64,000 bases of DNA. Source: Diogma glabrata. Its lineage: Eukaryota > Arthropoda > Insecta > Diptera > Cylindrotomidae. Below the pieces are notes generated by a model. That model saw only the letters and a list, made by a program, of their open reading frames with translations. It made no database searches and was not told the DNA's origin. Below are positions 11,321 through 22,035 of the stretch, one piece after another; the first letter of the stretch is position 1; each line of letters opens with the position of its first letter. Made by a program: the position numbers and the translations under genes. The stretch covers positions 188,012,930 to 188,076,929 of the forward strand of contig OY856188.1 of the NCBI GenBank assembly GCA_963693315.1, in the 5' to 3' direction.

Positions 11321-11711
11321 CATGTTTTGCCAAGTGCCGTCAGTGAATACAATAAAGTATATAGAATCGAGTTTGGTTTAGAAAATTGAAAAAGATGGAC
11401 ATATTTTAAAAATATTTGAAAAACTTCACGTTTTAATTTATTATTCTAGAATTTACAGTTTTAATTTACTATTCTAGAACAATCTTAGAAGAGGGGAAAA
11501 CAATTTGTTACTGCAGTAATTGTATATTTAAGTAAAAAATTAAACGAAAAGTGAAAAAAATATAGAGTTCGAAAACTGTCTGTCCGCAATGTTCGGAAGG
11601 CAAATCAATTAATTTTATTACCCATGCACTCGTTGGCAACAATTTGATGATACTTTTAAACATAATAAATATATTCTCAAAATAAATTAAAAACGAATTT
11701 ACCAGTAAGTT
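11321..11711. other. No recognisable feature
   Basis: AT-rich. A short phrase (AATTTACAGTTTTAATTTAC-like) is repeated at 11430-11480. No coding similarity. Confidence 0.4.
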
Positions 11712-11990
11712 GTCAATAATCCAGCCTGTGACACATTAATGGCATTTCATTATGTGACCCACTTAGAGTTATGTGAAGCCTCGTTTCGTCGAGCAAGCAA
11801 TAGCGTGGCATCATCAAAGAATATTCCATAAATAAGATTAAGGGTGCTACAGTTGACTGAATAGAGTTCATTCGCAAGCACCATTAAGATAGTGCTATCG
11901 CACTGCTATTGCAAGTTATATGTGATATCTGATGTTAACTCAACACCAGTGACTGGAGTACGTGGGGTTATCACAGTCATAAATCAAATA
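11712..11990 (-). repeat. 5' UTR fragment of the 44-kb LINE family
   Basis: The minus strand matches the 5' UTR at 43940-44280. It shares phrases around GTGATAACCCC, CCAGTCACTGG, a GTGATATC...TGCTATTGC block, TCAGTCAACTGTAG and a final GGATTATTGAC. No 3' tail is attached at this locus, so it is either a truncated retroposon or the remainder of the split copy at 10571-10870, which has the same orientation. Confidence 0.65.
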
Positions 11991-13250
11991 TAAAAAAAAT
12001 ATTACTAATCAACAAAAACTGATTTTTCCTGCGATAATTAGTAAGTTTTGCAAGAAAAACAAAGCAAAGTTTCAAATATCGATAGCTGCATTTATTGAGG
12101 GGTGTGAGTAACAAGGGATAAAAACGACATATAAATCCAGAAAAGTAGGGCGTTATTTGTAAGAGCACTTTATTTAAGTGACATTGCCACTTTTTCTTTA
12201 AAATTGGCATTGGACAGTTTTTGAATTATTGTCAACAAAGTGTAATTTAAAGTTCCTCTCCCCTGATTTTCCATGGCTGATTATCAAAAACCATTCCGAA
12301 AGATCTAGCAAAAGCTGAATCACAGATTTATTGTCAAGAAATTAAATTTACGAAATTCAACAGCATAATTGGGTTTGTCTAATTAATTGTAGTTTAAAGT
12401 AAAAATAAAAATTTGTATGCTACGTATAAAAACACATTCATTAATTTTCTATAAAACTATCATTCGTCATTATTATTAAGAATATAGAATAGATTATATA
12501 ATCTATGTAAACAAGGAATGTTGTTCAAACTTGCTAAATAAAAATAAAATAGCATGTTTTATCTTCATCCAGAAACTGAAATCAAAAATATTAATAAGGA
12601 AAAAAGCAGTCACATAAACGATTGAGGGTGATAATTCCCCTTGCTTCGAAAACATCTAAGACGATTATTTATAGTTTCCTTTGTGCTATCTTACAGAAAA
12701 ACATCTAAAATCCAATTTATCACGAGGCATTTTTTTGATTCTGTTTGTTTTTGTTTTGTTCACTTTACCCTACTCTTTTTATTGTTTTGTCTATCATCCG
12801 TTAAACTGAAAATCACCTTAATGACAAAATTAGACACCACATAGTTTCTTTCATTCAATTCCTTACAAAACAACGACCAGAGTAAAATGGGTTTGTGATA
12901 GACTCAAAACACGTGCACTCACCAACGGTTAAAAATAACTTTTCTTATCTTTTCGCCATGAATATGGCACCAATAATTTATTTGTATTTCACACATGATG
13001 AAAAAATGTTGAGAATCCTAGAAAACAATTTCGAAAAAGATAAAAACACTGGAAAACTGTATCAAAACCTTTAGAACCCCAGAAAATATATCCGTAAATA
13101 TTATGTATGTTACAATTAGGTGTGTTCCATTTATCACATTTTCCTTTACTTTTGTACTAAATTTCGTTATTATTATGTTAACCATATCGCATGATGGTAG
13201 AGTTTAGTATCAAACATACGCCTCCATTCTCCAAAAAGATTTTTTTTCAG
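11991..13250. other. No recognisable feature
   Basis: Very AT-rich. Short open frames (77 codons minus, 67 codons plus) show only low-complexity hydrophobic content. No element boundary was seen. Confidence 0.4.
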
Positions 13251-13264
13251 TTTAGAGTATAATT

Positions 13265-13900
13265 TCAAATATGTTTGCCCAAATGTTAATACAAATTTAA
13301 AATTTCTAACCCAAATGTCAAATATCTGTCCAGTTTTCTTTAATTGTTTTCATTTTGTACGAATTCATAATTTCAATTTGTAGAAATTTTTTAATATACA
13401 ATTAATTTTTTTAAATTTAACAAACTCAAAATAAAATTAACAGGTCAAATTTTAAATGCCAAACTAATAATTTTCTTTTCCATTTTTAGCAATTTTGTTT
13501 TTCAAAATTGTCAAACAAATATACTGCCAAAAAAATATGGGAAACGTGTATAGTAAAAAAGAGTTTGAGTTGTAGTGTAGTAGATCAAAAACCTAATACG
13601 CCTCACATGTATATCGTTCCATTTAAAATTTGGTTCTGGTAGCAAGTATGCCTAAAGTCCTAAAAGCACACGGATAATTATGATAAAACTACATAGCAAA
13701 TATACATATTCACCACCAGTCTTTGTCCGTCAAGAGAATGATTTCTGATTTGTTTGCCCAAATGTTTATAAACAAATTTAAAATTTTTAGCCTAAATTTT
13801 AAAGGGTTTGTCCAGTTTTCTTTAATTATTTTCTTCTGTTGTCTAAAATTTTGCCTAACTAATAATTTTCTTCTACATTTTTTAGCAACATTAATTTTCG
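13265..13900. repeat. Direct repeat pair, about 150-220 bp each
   Basis: The units at about 13265-13495 and 13748-13890 share GTTTGCCCAAATGTT, then AAATTTAAAATTT, GTCCAGTTTTCTTTAATT and ACTAATAATTTTCTT in the same order. The second unit is shorter. They precede the gypsy relic at 14.1 kb and could be remains of its 5' region, but no TG...CA LTR boundaries were recognised. Confidence 0.5.
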
Positions 13901-14099
13901 AAATATTCATTAATATTGTTACGGTTATAACAAAACCGCTATAACGTTATAAATCTAAAATTTAAAATTTAACTAATAGAACATTGACTGGCCGAATTAA
14001 AAACATCTTCTCTCAACGGCAATGAAAATTTAAATAAGAACATCCAAAAAATCAATTCTAGAACTGCCTGAAGATGGATTAAAAAATCCTATCAGATTA

Positions 14100-15914
14100 T
14101 AGTTATAAAAGATGTTATTTTGAAAGTTATTGAAGAAGAAAGTTTGGTCGAGCAAGAACAAACTGATCAAAAATGAAATTTATACTGCACAAACCACTTG
14201 CCAGTTATGCTCTAAAATTGGTGATAACGCTAAAACTGGCTGCAATCGTAATTCAACCAACCATCAAAATTACTATACGAATTCTTTTCCTCGGAATAGC
14301 AATCAAATACATTCTCCTCGGCAATTTAGACCGACTTTTAGCCAACCTTCTCGTATAAATAATTTATTTTTAAGTTGCACCTATTGTAAAAAACAAAGTC
14401 ATCATATTAATTTGTGTCGCTCCAGAAACAGAGCTAACCAAAACAACAACAATCAAGTATTATTGAGTTCACAATTTGGAAACTCAAGCGATCCCAACCG
14501 GGAATGCAAGGATGCAGTGGTTCGGGTTCAGGACATCCAAATCTGCATCAAAATCAGAAATATAGAGTTATCGACTCCGCAAACAGTTTTAATTCTCAAC
14601 TAATTACTTCCTCCCCACCATATTCTCCAAAATTACAAACCAAAAACATACTTTCTATGTCAATCACCTTCCATAATGGACGACATGAAATTTGTGTGTT
14701 TATACCTTAAACACACCTCAAGTTTTCTTGGTAGATACTGATGCAGATATGAGATATCAGCATTTAAAAAAAAATTATATTATACCTGAAACACAATGTT
14801 ATCCCGATTCTCTATAGGGAATAACTTCAGAAAATATATAGAAACATTGGCAGCATGTCCGGCAAGCATTATTTTATCAAATGACGTTCTAATCCCTCAC
14901 CGTTTTCATATAGCGCCAGAAGACTCATATAAACTATGTAGGCATCCTTGGCATCCTTTTTCAGACCAAACCAATGTACTATATAGACTATTCTCTTAGT
15001 ATTATTAGATTAAATCCAATGGTTTATGAAACACGGGAATTTTTTTCGTTAAATCTATCATCAATTAACCCACAAATAACTATTCCTAGTAGATCTGAAA
15101 CAAATATAAAACTAAGATTTAAGACGGATCGTGACAGTGAATACCTGTGTCTACATTGCAAATTCTAATATTAAGTTGAATAATTCTTTTGCGGTTGTAA
15201 GTATTATAAATACAAACGATTTTTCTGTAAAATTGAACAACTTATACATGGAACCAGAAAATTCAAATGATTATCATATTTTCACATTAGAGGATTGGTC
15301 CGACAGAATAGAAAATCGATTACCGTTATTAGAAAATGAAATATGTATGGATCATATGAATTTCGAGGAGAAAACTTCTATTTTTAAGATTTGTCGAGAG
15401 TACAACGACATGATCAATTACCAGTCACTAATGCAGGATGTCATAATATTCCACTGATTCCTAATACAAGACCAGTTAATATCAAACCTTATCGACTTCC
15501 ACAGTCAACCAAAGTCGAAATGAATACTCAAGTAAAGGATATGATTGAGAAGGGCATTGTTGGGAATAGCAACAGTCCATTTAATTCACCATTACTAGTG
15601 GTCCCAAAAAAGTCAACAGTTGGCAGTAAACGCTTTCGAGTTGTAGTTGATTATCGGCGTCTGAACGACATAACAGTGGATGATGTTTTTCCACTCCCTA
15701 ATATAGTCGTTATTTTGAATCAGCTAAATGACGCATTGTACTTTACCACTTTGGATCTAGCCGATGGCTACCATCAGATTGCCCTCAGTCCAGAATATAA
15801 GCCCAAAACCGCCTTTATCACTCAAATGGGCCACTATCACTTTATACGGAGCCCTTTGGTCTAAAAGGTGCTCCCACTACCTTCCAGAGAATCATGAACA
15901 ATGTTCTATCTGGA
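14100..15914 (+). pseudogene. Ty3/gypsy gag-pol relic, first part (gag zinc knuckle, protease, RT)
   Basis: Overlapping broken frames give a gag C-terminus rich in Asn/Ser/Arg. It has a degenerate first knuckle (CQLCSKIGDNAKTGC, His replaced by Asp) and an intact CX2CX4HX4C knuckle (CTYCKKQSHHINLC, about 14377-14418). A protease core follows with the active site written VDTDAD (normally DTG, about 14730). A long linker leads into the RT (about 15440-15890): RPVNIKPYRLPQS, GIVGNSNSPFNSPLLVVPKK, FRVVVDYRRLND, YFTTLDLADGYHQIAL and, after a frameshift at about 15862, KGAPTTFQRIMNNVLSG. The frame then stops at the retroposon inserted at 15915. Order and motifs are those of the Ty3/gypsy family. 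Confidence 0.9.
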
Positions 15915-16550
15915 TTTTTTTTTAATAAAATGTGTTGTGTAGTATGAGTTATGTGTCACAACACATAAAAACCTTTTAAGACTAAGGTCACACAACAACA
16001 TGTGTTCTAAGGTGTTGATGGACCCAATTTTTTTTTTATATATTTTTTATAGAAGGGATAACTAAACAATAAATTCTATCATACATAAAATAAGACATAG
16101 GCCAATATTTCATGATAGGATAGAGAAAATAAAAATAAAATAACATGGAAACAGCAAATTTGTATTAACAATTTGCAGGAACAAAACTAAAATGTGGTTG
16201 CCAATAATCCAGTTAATGGCATATTCCTTGATCATGCAACGCAATTCATTCCTCAATGATTAAAGCTCATACGTAAAGCCCATACGCCATATGAAGGCTG
16301 GATTCTTCGAGAAGTAATCACGGGGAAACAAGGAATATCGAGGAATACTAATATCAAGGAATACTACTACCGTTGACTGAATAGATTTCATCCGCCAGCA
16401 CCCCTACTAAGATATCACCTTGGCTAGTGATACCTCACTGCTATTGCCAGTGGTATGTGATATCTTACGTTAAATCGTATATATCAATAGCAGGGGCTGG
16501 AAAATGCGGGGTTATCACACCCGTAGATCAAAAGTAAAAAATTTACAAAT
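15915..16550 (-). mobile_element. LINE-derived non-autonomous retroposon (5' UTR joined to 3' tail)
   Basis: On the minus strand this is about 500 bp of the 5' UTR of the 44-kb LINE, starting near TTTATTTGTAAATTTTTTAC and TTTTGATCTACGGG and continuing through TCATGAAATATTGGC. It passes via an A-rich joint directly into that LINE's last ~120 bp (TCCATCAACACC, GTCTTAAAAGG, TGTGTTGTGACAC, ACACAACACATTTTATTA) and an A tail. The 3-kb ORF is absent. It sits inside the gypsy RT: NNVLSG before and LIPPYFVYL after read as one protein once it is removed, and ATT is present on both sides, consistent with a short target duplication. The 90-codon open frame across its right end is a shadow. Confidence 0.85.
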
Positions 16551-16613
16551 AAAAAAATTGATCCCTCCATACTTTGTGTATCTGTATGACGTAATTGTTT
16601 ACGGTCATAACCT
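16551..16613 (+). pseudogene. Ty3/gypsy RT fragment carrying the active-site box
   Basis: This short exon-like piece between two insertions reads PPYFVYLYDVIVYGHNL. The family motif is YxDD, so one catalytic aspartate has become Tyr (YLYD). It continues the frame that broke at 15914 and is itself continued at 19005 (HNLTDHKRK), which places two separate insertions in one RT domain. Confidence 0.85.
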
Positions 16614-19004
16614 TTTGGTGGTTCTTGTGTTGTGTGTAGAGATGATCCAGGTACAGCTAGAGGCGTTGAGAGTGACTGGAATAAATTGTGGTAACTGGAG
16701 ATGGCATTGTTCCAATAACGTATTGTTCAAAAGAACCTTGATGATAGCGTGTTTTATAATCGAACAGAATAGCTGATTTTTCTATACAATGTGACGTAGT
16801 ACATATAAGCATTGATCATTATTTTCTGTAGCTATCAATAAAACATTCGGAAACACTATGGTTAAATATGCTCCAAAAAAATGGATAATATCTAAGAACG
16901 TGGTGAATCGATATAATAGATCGTCGATATAATTACTTTAAAAACATTTCACTATTTTATTTAAATAAACAATCCTGCGAAATAAGCAGCGCCAGTACAA
17001 AGGAGTCTAGAACCATAAACGATCTCGAGTTGTTGTTGTTTATTCATACACATCTACTACAGACAAAAACTATACATGCTTAATTTACATATATTTATTA
17101 TTATGTTGCATAGTTGTAAAATAATTTTCTAAACACAAGTCACTGTAAAAATTATTATTAAAAGAAGTGATTACAATAATGGAAAAAGTGACAATTTTTA
17201 AACAAAGTAAATGTGTCTGTAATCAAAATTAAAGATGGAGAGATTAACTTTTGACATGTGATTTGTGTCGCGTCGAACCACAAGTGAAGTTTATAATATA
17301 TACATCAAGATCATGGTATAACGAATATAAGGTATTCTTGACAGCTAAGCGAAAATTTTGTGTGACGTCATCCGGCGTAAATATAAAGAAACAAAAAATG
17401 TTTTAATTTGATAATTAGAGAAAACATAATTTTTACGTTATGGTTTTCCTTATTTTTTTTCATTAACAATTTGTTTATTAAGTTTTCTAACTCTAAAGAA
17501 CATTTTACAGGGTAGGAAATTCGACGTCCACGCCATGCTGCAGGGGTAATGCAGACAGAATTAGGTTGGTGCATCGGAGACAAGCAGAGAAAAACTGCTT
17601 AGTCTATTACGCTACATCACGGCGAATTGGCGCCTTAAAACTTCTTATAACCTTAACATCATAACAGAACCATTAACGAAAATTTGGGTTGGGACTGAGG
17701 TTAATACCATCACTCCGAAAAAAAGCTTTGTTAAATTTGATAACCAAAAAAAGAATACCAGACACTAACAAAACAACAGAAGTTTTACCTGGACGTGAGA
17801 AAGAACCAAACTACCGAATCGGAACGTGAAACGTGTGCAGCCTGATCGCTCATGATGCTTTAATAAGCCTAGAAACAGGGGCTGAGAGGCATAGGATGGA
17901 TATCATTTCTCTGCAAGAAATTAGACAGCCAATAATCGGAAAACAAAACTCGAATAGTCACTTTATGCAGTAGTGGTCATTCTTCTCGAAATGAATTTAG
18001 TACTGATTTCCTTGTTGGTGCACGCATACAAGAAGCCGTGTTGAAATTCATCCTGGTCAATGAGAGGATTTGCTACTTAGGGGTACGCGGTACATAAAAC
18101 AATATTTCTCTTATTGCCTTGCATGCACCTACTGAAGCTAAGACCGTCAATATTTTCTACATAGCACTGGAGGAGGTTATGAAATTAACATCAACAATGA
18201 TAATGGTGAGAGAATGACTGAGCTTGCATTATCAAATAATTTGAGAATTGCCAGTACTTTCTTTTCGCATCGATCGATTCATAAGCAGACTTATGTTTTT
18301 AAACCGAATGGAAACTCTTGAAGTCAAATTGATCAAGTACTAGCAATAGCACGTTTCTTTTCGAGCGATTTGGATGTGCGTTCCTTTAGATGTGCAAATA
18401 TTGGAAGTAACCACTTCCTTGTATGTTCTAAGTAAGGTTCCACTTTCAACGATCAATTCAACGATCTTTTACTCATCAGAGTATTTAAAGGTTTGTCTTT
18501 TAAAGTCCAATCATTTTCAGTGTAGTGTAAGGAACAAACTATCTTATAATAAATACGAACATTTTCTTTTTCCACATGATTCTATCCACTACAAATTGAT
18601 TTATTTTTCTGGAAATTAAAAAACCTTATGTTTTGAGTATGATTTTTCACATTTGTTGAAAACTTTAACAGGTTTTAACGTAGTTCAGCATTTAAATTTG
18701 TATATGTTTTAATAGTAAAACAAATACTAAAGTTTATTAATTAATGAATGAATTAATTTCAATAATTTCATTAACTTATAAATCATACTAAATATATTTT
18801 TAATTTAAAAACAATAGCTTTTCTCATTGATAATAGATACAAACGTATTATATAAAACTCTGAATGACGTCAATCAAAATCAAAATGGCATCGCTGTCAC
18901 TCTAGTGAGAATACCTTATTTTCATTTTACCATGCATCAAGATGGTGATTTAATAGATTTAAAGGCGCGTTCACACTTATGCACATGTTGGTGCGTTCGT
19001 TCGC
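16614..19004. mobile_element. Insertion of unassigned type within the gypsy RT, flanked by 8-bp near-repeats
   Basis: Removing this 2.4-kb block joins VIVYGHN(L) to (HN)LTDHKRKL of the gypsy RT. The flanks are CATAACCT (16606-16613) and CACAACCT (19005-19012), an apparent 8-bp target duplication with one change. The block ends (TTGGTGGTTCTTGTG and GTGCGTTCGTTCGC) are not clear inverted repeats. The interior holds an RTE endonuclease relic at 17812-18430 but is otherwise unrecognised AT-rich DNA. It may be a composite of several events, so the transposon class is undecided. Confidence 0.55.
17812..18430 (+). pseudogene. RTE-type endonuclease domain relic
   Basis: Broken frames match the apurinic-endonuclease-like domain of RTE-clade non-LTR elements. 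In order: YRIGT(stop)NVCSL, where the usual Trp is a stop, then AERHRMDIISLQEIRQ, FSTDFLVGARIQ, FILVNERICYLGVRGT, NISLIALHAPTEAKT, NDNGERMTELALSNNLRIAS, FKPNGNS, QIDQVLA and DLDVRSFRCANIGSNHFLV. In the last block the usual SDH is changed to SNH. The middle, where the catalytic GDFN motif lies, is deleted at about 18185. No RT domain follows. Dead fragment. Confidence 0.8.
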
Positions 19005-19870
19005 CACAACCTCACAGATCACAAGAGGAAATTGATCGATGTTTTCCAAAGCATTAGAAAATATAACCTTAAGATTCAACTGAAAAAGTGCAATTTTCTT
19101 AGAAAAGGAATTTAGAAATTTAGGACTTAGGCCACATGATAACCAAGAATGGAATAAAGCCAGATTTATCAAAAATTCATGCCATTAAAAATAAAATTTC
19201 TCAATCCCTAAATCTCCTAAACATGTGAAATCCTTTTTAGGTTTTATCGGTTTATCGTAGATTTATCGCCAACATTTCTGAAATTGTGCAACCTTTAAAT
19301 GTGTTGTTAAAAAAAGACCTCAAAGCTCAAATTCATTTGGGATGCATTCTATCAAAATAGTTTCGAAGTTTTAAAAGAAAAAATAATTAATCCTCCCATT
19401 TTTCAGTATGTACCCTAATTTTGAAAAACGATTCTACGTGACAACTGATACAAGTGATGTTACGCTTGGAGCAGTTCTTTCTCAGAGTAAAGGTGATGAT
19501 GACTTGCCAGTAGCCTTTGCAAGCAGGGTCATTAATAAAGCTGAGCATAACTACCCTACTGTGGAAAAGAACTCCTTGCACTGCAATAAGAGTTTGCAGT
19601 TAAACGTTTTCGTCCATATTTATACGGCGTTAAATTTACAATTATATCACATCATAAACCACAACTATCACAGATCACAGTTAAGTAAATCTAAAAACCC
19701 CTCTTCAAGACTTATGCGGTGGAAAATAGAACTTGATGATTTTAACTTTGATATAATATATAAAGCTGGGAAGTATAATGCCAACCCAGATGCCTTGAGC
19801 AGAATTGAGCTAGATTCTACTAATCAAGAAACCATTATGTTGTTACTGGCTCTCAGGTTAAATTAGACGA
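19005..19870 (+). pseudogene. Ty3/gypsy relic, last part (RT end and RNase H)
   Basis: Continues the relic at 14.1-16.6 kb. Frameshifted text gives LTDHKRKLIDVFQSIRKYNL, KKCNFLRK, GHMITKNGIKPDLSKIHAI and YRRFIANISEIVQPLNVLLK (19030-19310). An open frame at 19408-19866 follows, encoding RNase H: YPNFEKRFYVTTDTSDV, LGAVLSQ, AFASRVINKAEHNYPTVEK and then FDIIYKAGKYNANPDALSRI. The TTD(A/T)SD aspartate and DALSR end motif are typical of gypsy RNase H. A frameshift in the middle (after the NYPTVEK block) changes the usual ELLA region. No integrase was found downstream of 19870. Confidence 0.88.
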
Positions 19871-20679
19871 CCAAAAAATACTTAATAAAAATCTCAGTCT
19901 TCAACCAACTCCAAATTCCATTAATGATCTACCTGTTGGTCGCGCAAGCTAATATAGCATGTCGCTAGCTCGATTGAGCGAAGGTTCTATTGATCAACCT
20001 CTACACACAAGAAAATTTAAAAAAACAAAAGCACCTGCCTAAAACACCACCCAGGTTTAATGGGAAGTTTTATCTTCGTGCCACATCCCTCCCCAAGATT
20101 TTTTAAATTAGAACATCATGAACTAGTCTACTTTCAAGTTCAATCACACAAATGTATCACAGCTAATAACAAAAAAAAATTTAATAATAAAGATAATAAA
20201 GTATTAAAAAAACTACTTCCTCGTTGATTTTGATGTTGACGGACAGATCAGAAAAAAAGTGACCGCTTTCCTTAGCTTAAACACGTTGAAGGACGCGAAT
20301 GTTTTATGTATGACCAACGGTTTCTGTGACCGAATTTTTTTTCAGACACTCAGAATACATGCAAATTTTTAAGTTTTGTTTTTGGAATTAATATACCTTA
20401 GCGGTTTAGCAAAAAACATCTTGAGCTGGGATCAGCTGATTTGTATTTCGAAAGCTCAAAGTAATTGTTATTTCTAAGAAGTCAAGGTTCCCGTTCGGCA
20501 AAAAGCTATCGTAATGAGCTCTTAAGGGTAACCGTTTTTAGATCTGACATCCAAAACTTTTATCACAAAGATAACATAAAGATATCAGAAAACCCTCTAA
20601 TGCGCCACTTGCTGACATCTTTTAGATCTCTTCGAAAACATATCAGATATATAACATTTTTCTGAGCTCCGAATCATAG
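19871..20679. other. Flank of the gypsy relic, nothing definite
   Basis: The integrase expected after RNase H is not recognisable. The stretch is AT-rich with short open frames only. Confidence 0.4.
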
Positions 20680-20889
20680 CATATTAGTAGGGTTACCATA
20701 TCCAGGTCGATCAAAAAGAGTATTTTGCCAAAAACAGCAATTTAATAAAGAGTACAAAAGAGTACATTTTAAAAACAACAAAAGAGTACATTTTAAAAAC
20801 AACCTAGTTTATAGATAGCCTTTGATAAATGAAAAATACGGCTTCAAGTAGAATTTTTTTAAATATAGACCAAAATAAACCAAATTAAA

Positions 20890-21530
20890 AAGGGTCGAGT
20901 CAAAATGTCGCAAAATTTTGCTGAACTTGACTGAAATTGCTTTTTAAAAAGTTCATTTAATAATAAAATATTTGATATTTACATAAAAAAAAAATCTGAA
21001 TCTAAAAATCGCCATTTTTATAATTTTCCTTCAGAACAAAAAAAACTGATTCCCGACAGTCATATGCACAACGAATTTTATCTCTAAAACAAAAATATAG
21101 CTAGTCCTAAACTTTCACAAGTGGTTAGATATAAAATAAGCTTCAATTTAGTTTAAAAAAAAAAAAAAGGCTATGCCATCTTTATTTTCAATTACACCAT
21201 TTTTTTCTTATGTTACACCGTTAAAAATTATTTCAAAAAATTAACAGTGTACATTTTTAAAAACTTTGTCCTAATACCTATTAAACGACATATCATTTAT
21301 GAAAATTGATTGAGTAGTTTTTCTACAATCGCTCGTCAAAATGCACTCACATCACAAAATAACAAAAATTGAGGGGCACCCTGTGAAGACCCCTGGTCGA
21401 AAAAAAAAATTCTAAGAGAACTTGTATTTTTTATTTATCAAAGACTATCTATAAACAAAAAATAATCAAAATTAAAAGGGGTCAAGTCAAAACGTTGTTG
21501 AATCTTCGTGAAATTGCTCATATATAAATA
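20890..21530. repeat. Block shared with the transposon end at 61995-62570 (inverted)
   Basis: The reverse complement of this block matches the right-hand element closely over about 580 bp. Shared phrases include GAGCAATTTCACGAAGATTC, TTTTGACTTGACCCCTTTTA, CGACCAGGGGTCTTCACAGG, TGCATTTTGACGAGCGATTG, CATATGACTGTCGGGAA and ATATTTTATTATTA. It contains an A-run at 21154-21167 and no open frame of note. Confidence 0.85.
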
Positions 21531-21565
21531 ATTAAAAATATAGTGATCGAGAAATATGATTCTTA

Positions 21566-21746
21566 GGCCCGCTATACACTTGAGCTAAGCTATGCGACCT
21601 ATGTTTTTTGTATATAACATAATCAAATGGATGACTATACACTTGAGCTAAGCTTATAGCTTAGCTCAAGTGTATAGTCGTCCATTTGATTACGTTATAT
21701 ACAAAAAACATAGTTCGCATAGCTTAGCTCAAGTGTATAGCGGGCC
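21566..21746. mobile_element. Palindromic MITE with TTA target duplication (PIF/Harbinger-like)
   Basis: A 181-bp near-perfect palindrome beginning GGCCCGCTATACACTTGAGC and ending with its complement, with TTA on both sides (21563-21565 and 21747-21749). The 3-bp TTA duplication and GG-start TIR fit PIF/Harbinger. The motif ACACTTGAGCTAAGC occurs twice in each arm. It is inserted inside the hAT-type element, so it is the younger of the two. Confidence 0.8.
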
Positions 21747-22035
21747 TTATTCTTTTATTATTATAATGTGAAGTTGTTATAAGTTGTAGTAGTTCAGAAA
21801 ATGAAAAATGTAATAGTTTTATAGCAGTTTGATGTGTTAATTGTAGGAAGGCATCTAGGTTTGAGTACATGTACTACAAATTTTATGAATTTATTTTAAA
21901 GTTATACATTTTTGTTTAATTATGAAAAAGAGTACTTTTGATGTAACTACGAGAAAAGAGAGAGTACAGATATTTTAGGCACCAAAAGAGTACATGTACT
22001 CTTAAAAGAGTACGGTTGGTAACCCTACATATTAG

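Larger units (their letters stand above)
20688..22027. mobile_element. Non-autonomous hAT-type transposon with perfect 8-bp target duplication
   Basis: The termini are TAGGGTTACCA at the left and TGGTAACCCTA at the right, flanked by CATATTAG on both sides (20680-20687 and 22028-22035). An 8-bp duplication and short TIRs are the hAT signature. Subterminal AAAAGAGTAC-like repeats occur near both ends (at least three left, four right), as expected for transposase-binding sites. No transposase gene is present. About 580 bp of the interior (20946-21525) is an inverted match to 61995-62570. That block is itself bordered by a direct repeat (20880-20945 and 21463-21525, sharing GGGTC(G/A)AGTCAAAA and GAAATTGCT). 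A TTA-flanked palindromic MITE is inserted at 21566. Confidence 0.85.

Noticed and set aside
12641..12844. 67-codon hydrophobic open frame with signal-peptide-like look
   Set aside because: Phe/Leu-rich text is expected by chance from T-rich DNA; no supporting feature.
13265..13900. Direct repeats as LTRs of the gypsy relic
   Set aside because: Both copies lie on the same (5') side, have no TG/CA borders, and no matching copy exists beyond 19870.
19871..20300. Possible integrase downstream of the gypsy RNase H
   Set aside because: No HHCC or DDE text could be read in any frame; a CACCACCCAGG phrase alone is insufficient.
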